A stretch of DNA of 64,000 bases from positions 96,727 to 160,726 of the forward strand of contig CAVYOD010000018.1 in NCBI GenBank assembly GCA_963770045.1, read 5' to 3'. The position numbers and the translations under genes were made by a program. Of the stretch, positions 38,185 through 46,745 are shown piece after piece. Origin of the DNA: CAVYOD01 sp963770045. GTDB lineage: Bacteria; Acidobacteriota; Aminicenantia; Aminicenantales; CAVYOD01. Numbering within the stretch: position 1 is the stretch's first letter; each line of letters starts with the position of its first letter. The notes under the pieces are model-generated. The model saw only the letters and a program-made list of their open reading frames with translations. It did no database searches and had not been told where the DNA came from.

Positions 38185-38734
38185 CGGCGCTCTCCTTTCT
38201 GTCCTGAAGGATTTTCGCCAGCTGCAACCGCCCCCTGTTGACACGGGATTTCACCGTCCCCACCGGGAGGTCGAGCTCCTCAGCGATTTCCTCATAGCTT
38301 TTGCCCTGGATATCTCTGAGGATGACGGTCAGCCTGATTTCCGAAGAGAGGACGTTCAGGCTTTTCCAGACCATTTTTTTGTTTTCTTCCCTGATCAGGT
38401 TGGCCTCCGGGCCTTCGGTCGGCGCGGAAGAGAGGAGCCGGTCGTCGAAATCATCCCTGTTTTTCTTCTCCCATTTCGTCCGTCGGTATTCATCGATCAG
38501 ATAGTTCTTGGAAAGGGTGATCAGCCAGGCCGTGAAGTTCTTGGCGAAATCGTACTTGGTCAGGGAATGATAAACCTTGAGAAAGATCTCCTGGGTCAGG
38601 TCTTCGGCTTCCTGATAGCTCCCGGCGAACTGGTAGGCCAGGTTGAAAATCCGTTTGGAATAAGTGTTAACAAGCATTTCCCAGGCTCCTGATTTGCCTT
38701 CCAAGCAATCTTTGATCAATTCTTCCAGTTGCAC
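38174..38734 (-). CDS. ECF-type RNA polymerase sigma factor (RpoE-like)
   Basis: 186 residues with region 2 (YSKRIFNLAYQFAGSYQEAEDLTQEIFLKVY) and region 4 (SYEEIAEELDLPVGTVKSRVNRGR). It directs transcription of an envelope-related regulon and is normally held by the downstream anti-sigma factor. A GGAACT hexamer on the minus strand about 35 bp upstream of the start could be part of an autoregulated -35 element, but the -10 spacing is poor. Confidence 0.93.
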   Translation of the reverse strand: MQLEELIKDCLEGKSGAWEMLVNTYSKRIFNLAYQFAGSYQEAEDLTQEIFLKVYHSLTKYDFAKNFTAWLITLSKNYLIDEYRRTKWEKKNRDDFDDRLLSSAPTEGPEANLIREENKKMVWKSLNVLSSEIRLTVILRDIQGKSYEEIAEELDLPVGTVKSRVNRGRLQLAKILQDRKESADEL

Positions 38735-38826
38735 TCACTTCACCTTGGTAGACGAGATCTAGCCTGGGATAGTTCCGTTGGCTGTATTCTATTTTTTGCC
38801 CGATTGGGTGTCAATAATACAGGGAA

Positions 38827-38859
38827 GTGGTGAGGCGTGAGCAGTGATCTCCGAGCAGT
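38827..38859. repeat. Heptamer-period repeat array
   Basis: GGTGAGGCGTGAGCAGTGAT and the next bases follow a degenerate 7-nt period, in the divergent region between the sigma factor and the HMG-CoA synthase-like gene. Confidence 0.55.
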
Positions 38860-38886
38860 AAAGACCCACTATGAAAGATGTCGGGG

Positions 38887-38939
38887 GAACAGTTCACGTT
38901 TCCCTTGACTCAAAGCTTCAGTTATGGAACTATACGTTC
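38887..38939 (+). promoter_or_regulatory. Promoter and paired dyads upstream of the HMG-CoA synthase operon
   Basis: TTGACT (38905-38910) is followed after 17-18 nt by AACTAT/ACTATA as a weak -10. Two dyads built from the same arms, GAAC-A-GTTC (38887-38895) and GAAC-TATAC-GTTC (38927-38939), lie upstream of the -35 and across the -10, as expected for a repressor-operator pair. The leader to the start codon is about 95 nt. Confidence 0.45.
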
Positions 38940-39031
38940 TCGAAAAAAGAGGAAATTAGAGCAAATAGACGCATGTCTTTTGGTGATGCAATTCAATAAA
39001 TTCTTCGCCAATTCTTTACCAGGAGGATAAG

Positions 39032-40078
39032 ATGCTAGGGATCGTGGGCTATGGGGCTTATATTCCCCGCTTCAGGATCAAGGTGGAGGAGATCGCCAAG
39101 GTCTGGGGCGCTGACGCCCCGAGCTTCAAGAAAGGCTTGATGCTCGAGGAGAAATCCGTGCCGGCGCCCGACCAGGATACCATCACTATGGCCGTCGAGG
39201 CGTCGAAGAACGCCCTCAGACGGGCCAGGATCAACCCGGCCGAGATCGGCGCGATCTACGTCGGCTCCGAATCCCATCCGTACGCAGTGAAGCCTTCGGG
39301 CACGGTGTTGGCCGAGGCGCTGGGAGCGACTCCGGTCGTCCACACGGCGGACCTGGAATTTGCCTGCAAAGCTGGGACCGAGGGGATGTATATCGCGCTC
39401 AGCCTGGTTAAAGCTGGCGAGATCAAGTACGGACTCGCGGTCGGAGCGGATACATCTCAAGGCGCGCCGGGCGACGCCCTGGAGTACTCAGCGGCGGCGG
39501 GCGCGGCGGCTTATCTCTTCGGCAAGGAAAATGTCGTTGCCGAAATCCTGGAAACCTATTCCTATACGACCGACACTCCTGACTTCTGGCGCCGGGAATA
39601 CCAACTCTATCCCCAGCACGGAGGCCGCTTCACCGGGGATCCGGCTTATTTTAAGCACGTCATTGGCGCCGCCAAAGGCATCATGCACAAGGCCGGAATG
39701 AAGCCCGCGGATTTTAAATATGTCATTTTCCACCAGCCCAACGGCAAGTTTCCTTTCCGGGCAGGGGAGTGCCTGGGTTTCGAGAAAAAGCAGATCGAGC
39801 CCGGCTGGCTGGTCAACAAGCTCGGGAACACTTATTCGGGCTCTTCGCCCCTCGGGCTCACCGCGACGCTGGATATCGCCGCGCCGGAGGACGTGATTCT
39901 GATCGTTTCCTACGGGTCAGGGGCAGGCAGCGACGGTTTTATTTTCAAGGTCACAGAGCGGATCAACGAAGTCCGTGATCTGGCGCCAAAGACCAGGTAT
40001 CTCCTGGAGAAAAACAAACAGTACCTCGAATACGGCGTCTACGCCAAGTTCCGCCAAAAAATCAAGAAGGCGACCTAG
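39032..40078 (+). CDS. Archaeal-type hydroxymethylglutaryl-CoA synthase
   Basis: Condenses acetyl-CoA with acetoacetyl-CoA to HMG-CoA, or runs in reverse. It has 348 residues, the short archaeal form. The N-terminus is GIVGYGAYIPRFRI, the active-site cysteine lies in EFACKAGTEGMY, and the C-terminal FHQPNGKFP and VNKLGNTYSGSSPLGL motifs carry catalytic His and Asn. In archaea this enzyme forms a complex with a thiolase and a DUF35 protein encoded together, exactly as in the next two genes. ATG 39032 follows AGGAGG. Confidence 0.9.
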   Translation: MLGIVGYGAYIPRFRIKVEEIAKVWGADAPSFKKGLMLEEKSVPAPDQDTITMAVEASKNALRRARINPAEIGAIYVGSESHPYAVKPSGTVLAEALGATPVVHTADLEFACKAGTEGMYIALSLVKAGEIKYGLAVGADTSQGAPGDALEYSAAAGAAAYLFGKENVVAEILETYSYTTDTPDFWRREYQLYPQHGGRFTGDPAYFKHVIGAAKGIMHKAGMKPADFKYVIFHQPNGKFPFRAGECLGFEKKQIEPGWLVNKLGNTYSGSSPLGLTATLDIAAPEDVILIVSYGSGAGSDGFIFKVTERINEVRDLAPKTRYLLEKNKQYLEYGVYAKFRQKIKKAT

Positions 40079-40087
40079 GAGGAGACG

Positions 40088-41242
40088 ATGAGAGAAGTAG
40101 CTGTTATCGGTATCGGAATGACCAAGTGGGGTGAACTCTGGGAGAAATCCCTGAGGACGATTTTCACCGAAACCGCGCTCTTGGCGATCGATGACGCCGG
40201 TGTCGACCACATCGATTCGATGGTCATCGGCTGCATGTCCTCAGGTTTGTTCACTGGCCAGGAGCACCTGGCATCCCTCCTAGCCGATTATCTGGGACAC
40301 GGGCCTGTGCCCGCGGTGAGGGTCGAATCCGCTTGTTCCTCGGGAGGGGCGGCCCTCCGCCAGGGGTTCATCGAAGTTGCCTCCGGGATGAGCGACATCG
40401 TGCTCGTGGGAGGCGTCGAGAAGATGACCGACGTCAGCGGCCACGAGGCCACATACGCCCTAGGAACTGCCGCAGACCAGGAGTACGAGGGCTACCATGG
40501 AATTACCTTCCCCGGTCTCTATGCCCTGATGGCCGTCGCGCACATGCACAAGTACGGAACGACCAGGGAACAGCTGGCCCTGGTGGCCGTCAAAAACCAT
40601 CACAACGGATCGTTCAACCCTCTGGCCCAGTATCCTTTTGAGGTGTCCGTCAATGCGGTTTTGAACTCGGTCCTGGTCGCCGACCCGCTGAGAATTCTCG
40701 ATTGCTCGCCCATTACAGACGGCGCCGCCGCGGTCATCTTGTGTCCTGTCGAGATGGCCAAGAAGATGAACAAACCACTGGTCAAGATAATAGGTTCCGG
40801 CCAGGCCACGGATACAATCGCTCTGAGCTCGCGCAAAGACATAACCTGGCTCGAATCGACCTATCTGGCGGCTAAGAAGGCCTATGCCATGGCCGACAAG
40901 AAGCCGCAAGATATTAATTTCTTTGAGGTTCACGATTGCTTCACCATCGCGGAAATCATGGTCATGGAAGCCCTCGGTATCGTCGAAAAAGGCCAGGGAG
41001 GAAAGGCCGTGCAGCAAGGCTTGACGGCGCTCGAAGGGAAGTACCCGGTTAACCCGAGCGGCGGGCTCAAGGCCAAGGGGCACCCCGTCGGGGCGACGGG
41101 AGTCGCTCAGGCCGTCGAGGCGGTCAAACAGCTCCGGGGCGAAGCGGGGAAACGCCAGCTCAAAGGAGCGCGGTTGGGAATGACCCAGAATATGGGCGGC
41201 ACCGGGGGAAGTACGGTCTGCCACATCTTCGAGGGCAGGTGA
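40088..41242 (+). CDS. Thiolase (acetoacetyl-CoA thiolase, SCP2/archaeal type)
   Basis: 384 residues. The nucleophilic Cys is in VESACSSGGAALRQG and the C-terminal motif GGLKAKGHPVGATG is intact, with HDCFTIAEIM as the second catalytic region; the classic bacterial C-terminal GGGxG cysteine motif is replaced by MGGTGGSTVCHIF. This pattern matches archaeal thiolases that channel acetoacetyl-CoA to HMG-CoA synthase. It starts 9 bp after the synthase stop with a GGAGG site. Confidence 0.9.
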   Translation: MREVAVIGIGMTKWGELWEKSLRTIFTETALLAIDDAGVDHIDSMVIGCMSSGLFTGQEHLASLLADYLGHGPVPAVRVESACSSGGAALRQGFIEVASGMSDIVLVGGVEKMTDVSGHEATYALGTAADQEYEGYHGITFPGLYALMAVAHMHKYGTTREQLALVAVKNHHNGSFNPLAQYPFEVSVNAVLNSVLVADPLRILDCSPITDGAAAVILCPVEMAKKMNKPLVKIIGSGQATDTIALSSRKDITWLESTYLAAKKAYAMADKKPQDINFFEVHDCFTIAEIMVMEALGIVEKGQGGKAVQQGLTALEGKYPVNPSGGLKAKGHPVGATGVAQAVEAVKQLRGEAGKRQLKGARLGMTQNMGGTGGSTVCHIFEGR

Positions 41243-41258
41243 GAGGAAGGAGGAGACG

Positions 41259-41651
41259 ATGCCCACACCATCAAGAAATTGGCGGGAAATGCCTCAGAGG
41301 TACAGGTTGGAGGCGGGGAAGTGCGTTGGCTGTGCGTCCATCAGCTTTCCCCCGAGGATTGTCTGCCCCCAGTGCGGCTCACGGGAATTCGAGACCGTCA
41401 AGCTCGCCGATCGGGGAAAGATTCTGACTTATACGATTATCCGCGTCCCTCCTCATCAGTTCGTGGACCAGGCGCCCTACGCCGTGGCGATCGTTGAGCT
41501 CGATGACGGAGTCAAGCTGACCGGCCAGGTCGTGGACTGCAATTTTGAGGAACTTGCCATCGGGAAGCGAGTCGCGATTGAATTCAGGAAGATCATGCAG
41601 GAGGGCGAAGCTGGCATACTTTGCTATGGCTACAAATTCGTGCCAGAATAA
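41259..41651 (+). CDS. DUF35 (OB-fold, zinc-ribbon) acyl-CoA-associated protein
   Basis: 130 residues. The N-terminal helix region RNWREMPQRYRLEAGKC leads into a zinc ribbon (CVGC..CPQC) and then an OB fold (GKILTYTIIRVPP, YAVAIVELDDGVKLTGQV). In the archaeal system this protein scaffolds the shared CoA-binding site between thiolase and HMG-CoA synthase. Directly downstream of both, it completes the three-part module. Confidence 0.92.
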   Translation: MPTPSRNWREMPQRYRLEAGKCVGCASISFPPRIVCPQCGSREFETVKLADRGKILTYTIIRVPPHQFVDQAPYAVAIVELDDGVKLTGQVVDCNFEELAIGKRVAIEFRKIMQEGEAGILCYGYKFVPE

Positions 41652-41672
41652 TACCAAGCCTGAGAGGTTTCC

Positions 41673-43280
41673 ATGTTTCGGATTGAAAGCAAGGTCGATA
41701 CCAAGAGCCCCGAATACAAAGCCAACTCCGAGCAGATGCAGCGGGTGGTGACTGAATACAAAGATCGGCTGTCCAAAGTCAAATTGGGCGGACCGGAAAA
41801 ATATCGCGAGCTTCATAAGTCCAGGAAAAAACTGTTAGTCAGAGATCGCTTGGAAAAGCTCTTCGACCCCAATACCCCGTTCCTGGAGCTCAGTCCTCTG
41901 GCCGCTTTCGACATGTACGATAACGAGGCTCCGGCCGCCAGCATGGTCACGGGGATCGGCGTCGTCCACGGACGGGAGGTGCTCGTTGTGGCCAACGACG
42001 CCACGGTCAAGGGCGGGACCTATTTCCCGATGACCATCAAGAAGCATGTCCGGGCCCAAGAGGTGGCGCTAGAGAACCGCCTGCCTTGTATCTATCTGGT
42101 CGATTCGGGCGGAATTTTCCTCCCCCACCAGTCAGGTACTTTCCCCGACAAAGAGCACTTCGGACGGATCTTTTATAACCAGGCACGGCTTTCCGCCCTG
42201 GGAATCCCCCAGATCTCGATCGTCATGGGGTCCTGCACGGCCGGTGGGGCCTACGTCCCCGCGATGAGCGACGAAACGGTCATCGTCCGCCGCCAGGGCA
42301 CGATCTTTATCGGCGGCCCGCCCCTGGTCAAAGCGGCTACGGGAGAGGAAGTGACCGACGAGGACCTGGGTGGAGCGGACGTCCACTGCCGGATCTCCGG
42401 CGTGTCCGATTATTACGCTCTCAACGACGAACACGCCCTCGAGATCGCCCGAAATATCGTCGAGACCCTGAACCCCACCAAGAAATTTGCTCTGGACATG
42501 GCGGCTCCAGAAGAGCCTCATTATGATCCGCATGAAATTTACGGCATTGTCCCGCGAGACCTGCGCAAGTCTTTCGATATCAAAGAAATCATCGCCCGCC
42601 TGGTCGATGGATCGCGGTTCCAGGAGTTCAAAGAGCTGTACGGAGCCACCCTCGTCTGCGGTTTTGCCAGGATCATGGGCTATCCCGTGGGCATACTGGC
42701 CAACAATGGCGTTCTTTTTTCAGAGAGTTCCCTCAAGGGCGCTCATTTTATCGAGCTCTGCGCCATGCGCAAGGTGCCTCTCATCTTCCTCCAGAACATT
42801 ACGGGGTTTATCGTCGGCAAGAAGTACGAGCATGGAGGAATTGCCAAGGACGGGGCCAAACTCGTCCATGCCGTCGCCAACGCCGACGTTCCCAAGTTCA
42901 CGGTGATCGTGGGCGGGTCCTATGGCGCTGGAAACTACGCCATGTGCGGCCGTGCCTACGACCCGCGCCTGCTCTGGATGTGGCCCAACGCCCGGATCGG
43001 CGTCATGGGAGGCGAGCAGGCGGCGAACGTCCTTCTAACTGTCAAGATCAAAAGACTCCAGGAAGAAGGGGCCCAGATGACTGCTGAAGAAAAAGGGAAG
43101 ATGATGAAACCGATCCTCGAAAAATATGAAGAGGAAGCTTCTCCATACTACAGCACGGCCCTGCTCTGGGACGACGGCATCCTCGACCCGCTCGAGACGC
43201 GGCAGGCGCTGGCCCTGGGAATCTCGATGGCTCTGAACGCCCCGATCCCGGATTATAAGGTCGGCATTTTCCGGATGTAA
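41673..43280 (+). CDS. Methylcrotonyl-CoA carboxylase carboxyltransferase (beta) subunit
   Basis: Carboxyltransferase of a biotin-dependent acyl-CoA carboxylase, 535 residues. The long GGTYFPMTIKKHVRAQEVA stretch, CIYLVDSGGIFLP, DKEHFGRIFYNQARLSA and GSCTAGGAYVPAMSDE are closest to MCC beta subunits rather than propionyl-CoA carboxylase. MCC converts 3-methylcrotonyl-CoA plus bicarbonate and ATP to 3-methylglutaconyl-CoA in leucine degradation. It lies 21 bp after the DUF35 gene, and the hydratase follows at 12 bp. Confidence 0.9.
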   Translation: MFRIESKVDTKSPEYKANSEQMQRVVTEYKDRLSKVKLGGPEKYRELHKSRKKLLVRDRLEKLFDPNTPFLELSPLAAFDMYDNEAPAASMVTGIGVVHGREVLVVANDATVKGGTYFPMTIKKHVRAQEVALENRLPCIYLVDSGGIFLPHQSGTFPDKEHFGRIFYNQARLSALGIPQISIVMGSCTAGGAYVPAMSDETVIVRRQGTIFIGGPPLVKAATGEEVTDEDLGGADVHCRISGVSDYYALNDEHALEIARNIVETLNPTKKFALDMAAPEEPHYDPHEIYGIVPRDLRKSFDIKEIIARLVDGSRFQEFKELYGATLVCGFARIMGYPVGILANNGVLFSESSLKGAHFIELCAMRKVPLIFLQNITGFIVGKKYEHGGIAKDGAKLVHAVANADVPKFTVIVGGSYGAGNYAMCGRAYDPRLLWMWPNARIGVMGGEQAANVLLTVKIKRLQEEGAQMTAEEKGKMMKPILEKYEEEASPYYSTALLWDDGILDPLETRQALALGISMALNAPIPDYKVGIFRM

Positions 43281-43292
43281 TCACGGCGTAAA

Positions 43293-44084
43293 ATGCAAAC
43301 GCCAAAGTATCAAACTATAATTTACGGGGGGGACGGGGAGGTCGCCCGGATCTTCCTCAACCGGCCTGAAGTCCACAACGCCTTCAACCTGACCATGATC
43401 CGAGAGCTCGTCGACGCGTTCCAGAAAGCGGCGAGCGATCCGGCCGTCCGCGTCGTCGTTTTGTCTGGGATGGGAAAATCCTTTTGCGCGGGGGCGGATT
43501 TAAATTGGATGCGCGAAGTGATCCGCTATTCATTCGATCAGAACCTGGCTGAATCGCTGGAACTCTCCGAACTGGACTATCTCATCTACACTCTCCCCAA
43601 GCCGACAATCGCCCGGGTCAACGGAGCGGTCATCGGAGGGGGCACGGGCTTTCTCTGCGCCTGTGACATCGCCGTAGCTTCGGAAGAGGCGAAATTCGGT
43701 TTGAGCGAGGTCAAAATAGGCCTTGTGCCGGCCGCTATTTCCCCTTATGTCTGGCGCCGGATCGGAGAAAGCCAGGCGAGGTACTTTTTCTTGACCGGCG
43801 AACGAATGGAGGCCAGACGGGCGAGGGACATTGGATTGGTAAATGAGGTCGTACCTGCAGACAAGCTCGACCAAAAGGTGGACGAGGTTGCGGCCATGCT
43901 TTTGTCCTCCGGTCCGGAGGCCATGTCGCGGTGCAAGGAGCTTTTGCAGAGGATGCCCGCCATGACCTTTGAGGAAGCAAAGAGATACACCGCTCAAATG
44001 ATTGCCGAGTTGCGAGTCAGCGGAGAGGGGCAGGAGGGGATGGCCGCGTTTCTAGAAAAAAGAAAGCCGAAATGGGCAAAATAG
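43293..44084 (+). CDS. Enoyl-CoA hydratase family, probable methylglutaconyl-CoA hydratase
   Basis: Crotonase-fold protein of 263 residues. It has FLNRPEVHNAFNLTM, the oxyanion-hole segment SFCAGADLNWMR and the second conserved region VNGAVIGGGTGFLCACDIAVA, with EEAKFGLSEVKIGLVPAAISPYV after it. The ADLNWM motif and its place between the two MCC subunits point to LiuC-type 3-methylglutaconyl-CoA hydratase, which makes HMG-CoA. General enoyl-CoA hydratase activity cannot be excluded. Confidence 0.85.
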   Translation: MQTPKYQTIIYGGDGEVARIFLNRPEVHNAFNLTMIRELVDAFQKAASDPAVRVVVLSGMGKSFCAGADLNWMREVIRYSFDQNLAESLELSELDYLIYTLPKPTIARVNGAVIGGGTGFLCACDIAVASEEAKFGLSEVKIGLVPAAISPYVWRRIGESQARYFFLTGERMEARRARDIGLVNEVVPADKLDQKVDEVAAMLLSSGPEAMSRCKELLQRMPAMTFEEAKRYTAQMIAELRVSGEGQEGMAAFLEKRKPKWAK

Positions 44085-44110
44085 TGAGCACGTGAGCTGT
44101 GAGCAGTGAA
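44083..44110. repeat. Heptamer-period array inside the carboxylase operon
   Basis: AGTGAGCACGTGAGCTGTGA and the following GCAGTGA repeat GTGAGCN with a 7-nt period. It fills the whole gap between the hydratase stop and the next start, so it is transcribed within the operon and displaces a normal Shine-Dalgarno. Confidence 0.6.
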
Positions 44111-44111
44111 T

Positions 44112-45635
44112 ATGTTCAAGAAAATTCTTGTTGCCAACCGCGGTGAAATTGCTGTCCGGATCATCAAGGGTTGCCGGGAAGCTGGGATCCGAACAGTCGC
44201 CATCTATTCCGAGGTCGACAGAGCCAGCCTGCATGTCCAAATAGCCGACGAAGCGGTCTGCATCGGTCCGCCCCCGGCCGTCGACAGCTATCTCAAGATG
44301 GATCGGATCATCCAGGTCGCCCGCGAAACGGGTGCGGAAGCCATCCACCCCGGCTACGGCTTTTTGGCTGAGAACTCGGAATTCTCCCGCCGCTGTGAAG
44401 CGGCCAAGGTGATTTTTATCGGGCCGAACTCCGACGCTCTTGAGCTCGTCGGCGACAAGGTCCGCTCCCGGCAGGCGATGGAGAAGGCCGAAATCCCCAT
44501 CATTCCGGGGATGAAGTCCATCGGCAAAGATTATGCCGAATTTGAGGCCGCAGCCCGGAACATCGGCTATCCGGTGATGGTCAAAGCATCGGCCGGCGGC
44601 GGGGGCAAGGGTATGCGCATTGTCTCCAGCGAGGCGGGACTCAAGCCGGCGCTCGAAGCGGGCATGCGCGAGGCAAAATCGGCTTTCGGTGACGATTCGC
44701 TTTACCTCGAGAAATATATCGAAGAGCCGCGGCACGTGGAATTTCAGGTGCTGGCTGATAATTACGGGAACGTGGTCCACCTCTTCGAAAGGGAGTGTTC
44801 GATCCAGCGCCGTCACCAGAAGATCGTCGAGGAGTCGCCTTCCTTGGCCCTAAACCCAGAGCTTCGGAATCGAATGGGCGAAACGGCCCGGAAGGTTATG
44901 AAGGTCTCGAACTATAATAACGCCGGGACGGTGGAATTCCTCATCGACAAAAACAAGAATTACTATTTTCTGGAGGTCAACGCCAGGCTCCAGGTGGAGC
45001 ATCCCGTGACTGAGCTCGTCACGGGCGTGGATCTGGTTCACCAGCAGCTGCGGATCGCGGCCGGAGAAAAGCTCACTTTCCATCAGGAAGACCTTCAACA
45101 ACGGGGGCATGCGATCGAATGCCGGATCTATGCCGAGGACCCGGCCAACAATTTCCTTCCTTCACCGGGCAAGATTCTCTTCTTCCAAGAGCCGAAGGGC
45201 CCCGGGGTCCGGCACGACTGCGGCATCTACAGCGGATGGGAAGTGCCGATTTATTATGATCCCATCCTGGCGAAGCTCATCGTTTGGGCGGAGGACCGGG
45301 AATTAGCCTGCCGGAGGATGAGCGCCGCTCTCGATGATTATGTTGTCCTGGGAATCAGCACCTCCGTCGGCTTCCTGAAAGACGTCATCCGCAATCCCGA
45401 ATTCCGGGCGGGCAAGGCGACGACTGCGTTTATCGGGAAGCACTTTGAGGGCTGGGGGGAAGGGAAGAAGGACGAAGCCAAGATCAAGCTCGCCCTGGTC
45501 GCGGCCGCTTTTGATGAGCTGGGCAAGGAAACTAGAGAGAATTTCAAAGACAAAAATGTCGCGGGCTTGGAGGACCGAAAAACTTCCTCTCCGTGGAAAG
45601 TCCTCGGGAAATGGCGGATCGGAGGCACAGAGTGA
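44112..45635 (+). CDS. Acyl-CoA carboxylase biotin carboxylase subunit (alpha)
   Basis: ATP-dependent carboxylation of biotin. It has 507 residues with the canonical MFKKILVANRGEIAVRI start, ATP-binding KASAGGGGKGMRIV, ERECSIQRRHQK and EVNARLQVEHPVTE. It carries no biotinyl domain; that is encoded by the overlapping next gene, unlike typical fused MccA. I chose ATG 44112; an in-frame GTG at 44106 belongs to the heptamer array and no ribosome-binding site distinguishes them. Confidence 0.92.
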   Translation: MFKKILVANRGEIAVRIIKGCREAGIRTVAIYSEVDRASLHVQIADEAVCIGPPPAVDSYLKMDRIIQVARETGAEAIHPGYGFLAENSEFSRRCEAAKVIFIGPNSDALELVGDKVRSRQAMEKAEIPIIPGMKSIGKDYAEFEAAARNIGYPVMVKASAGGGGKGMRIVSSEAGLKPALEAGMREAKSAFGDDSLYLEKYIEEPRHVEFQVLADNYGNVVHLFERECSIQRRHQKIVEESPSLALNPELRNRMGETARKVMKVSNYNNAGTVEFLIDKNKNYYFLEVNARLQVEHPVTELVTGVDLVHQQLRIAAGEKLTFHQEDLQQRGHAIECRIYAEDPANNFLPSPGKILFFQEPKGPGVRHDCGIYSGWEVPIYYDPILAKLIVWAEDRELACRRMSAALDDYVVLGISTSVGFLKDVIRNPEFRAGKATTAFIGKHFEGWGEGKKDEAKIKLALVAAAFDELGKETRENFKDKNVAGLEDRKTSSPWKVLGKWRIGGTE

Positions 45636-46165
45636 TGGACTTTGAATTCCTGATCGATGGCAAAGTCCGCAAGATCTCGCTCCAGAAGAAAGACGGCGGA
45701 TTCGAAGTCTTGTTAGACGGCCGGAAATTCGAAGCGGATATCCAGGTGATTTCGCAAAACCTTCTCTCTCTTTTGATCGAAGGACATTCCCATCTGGCCT
45801 ACATCGGCCGGGACAGGAATAAAAAATATGTTTTGATCGGCGGACATCAATTCGTCGTTCAAGAGCCTCAGCGGGTTGAGAAAGAAAGCGCGGCTGCATT
45901 TTCGAAAGGGGAGGAGAGGGGGCCCCAAGGAAACCTGTTGATCACCGCTCCCATGCCGGGCAAAGTTATCAAAATCAACGTTGCCGAGGCGGAAGAGATT
46001 CGGAAGAACCAGACGCTGGCCATCGTCGAAGCCATGAAGATGGAGAATGAGATCAAATCATCGATCGAAGGGTTCGTGAAAAAGATCTTTGTGGTCGCCG
46101 GAGAGCTGGTTGATACCTCGAAACCGTTGCTCGAGATAAGTCCCAAAGCAATAAGCAGTAAATAG
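45635..46165 (+). CDS. Biotin carboxyl carrier protein (separate subunit)
   Basis: 176 residues. The C-terminal biotinyl domain (ITAPMPGKVIKINV, EAMKMENEI with the biotinylated Lys, then VAGELVDTSKPLLEI) follows an N-terminal region resembling the BT domain of acyl-CoA carboxylases (DFEFLIDGKVRKISL). Its ATG overlaps the biotin carboxylase stop (TGATG). It is the mobile carrier between the carboxylase and the MCC beta subunit. Confidence 0.92.
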   Translation: MDFEFLIDGKVRKISLQKKDGGFEVLLDGRKFEADIQVISQNLLSLLIEGHSHLAYIGRDRNKKYVLIGGHQFVVQEPQRVEKESAAAFSKGEERGPQGNLLITAPMPGKVIKINVAEAEEIRKNQTLAIVEAMKMENEIKSSIEGFVKKIFVVAGELVDTSKPLLEISPKAISSK

Positions 46166-46190
46166 CAAGTAGTAAGTCGTAGACAGCAAA
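46149..46190. repeat. Heptamer-period array (AGTAGTA type)
   Basis: Successive units AGCAGTA-AATAGCA-AGTAGTA-AGTCGTA-GACAGCA share a 7-nt period. It starts inside the last codons of the carrier gene and ends before the tRNA-Arg promoter. Confidence 0.6.
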
Positions 46191-46210
46191 TCTTCGGCCC
46201 AAAAACCTCA

Positions 46211-46239
46211 TTGAAAAACGCCGTCCCTTAAGCTATATT
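46211..46239 (+). promoter_or_regulatory. Promoter of tRNA-Arg
   Basis: TTGAAA, 17-nt spacer, TATATT, 28 bp upstream of the tRNA. The -35 and spacing are the same as for the tRNA-Gly promoter. Confidence 0.75.
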
Positions 46240-46267
46240 AGATGCGCCTCAAGATCGACCCAATTGT

Positions 46268-46341
<74 letters not shown>

Positions 46342-46371
46342 CTCCATTTTTCTGCCTGATTTCCCTGATTT

Positions 46372-46710
46372 TCAGCGACTTAGAAGACTTCTGACCTTTG
46401 CTTTGTCTTTCAATCCGAGACCGTAATTTTCAGCGGTTTTCAACACATTATATTTTTCATCAGAACAAAAATCAGACCACAATTTCGGGTCAAACCATGC
46501 CCATACTTTAAAAAGATAAATAAGTGACAAAATATACCCAATTATAAGAATAATCCACCAGTGGCCACGTAACTGGATTTTCGTTATTGCATCATCAAGA
46601 GCCCAGACCAGAGTAATAACGATTAGACCAATAAGAACTACCCCAGGGGTATACGGTATGGCCAATCCTAAATTTTTCCAAATGTTTCTTTGCTTATAAC
46701 TAACTTTCAT
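46372..46710 (-). CDS. Hypothetical two-TM protein in an AT-rich patch
   Basis: A 112-residue reading frame with two hydrophobic segments (YTPGVVLIGLIVITLVWAL and HWWIILIIGYILSLIYLF) and a polar C-terminus. It has no recognisable family. Base composition is clearly more AT-rich than the flanking operons and codon use is different, suggesting acquisition next to tRNA-Arg. There is no clear Shine-Dalgarno upstream of ATG 46710, so expression is uncertain. Confidence 0.5.
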   Translation of the reverse strand: MKVSYKQRNIWKNLGLAIPYTPGVVLIGLIVITLVWALDDAITKIQLRGHWWIILIIGYILSLIYLFKVWAWFDPKLWSDFCSDEKYNVLKTAENYGLGLKDKAKVRSLLSR

Positions 46711-46745
46711 AGTTTTATTACATGTTATTGATTATAATAATTGCA

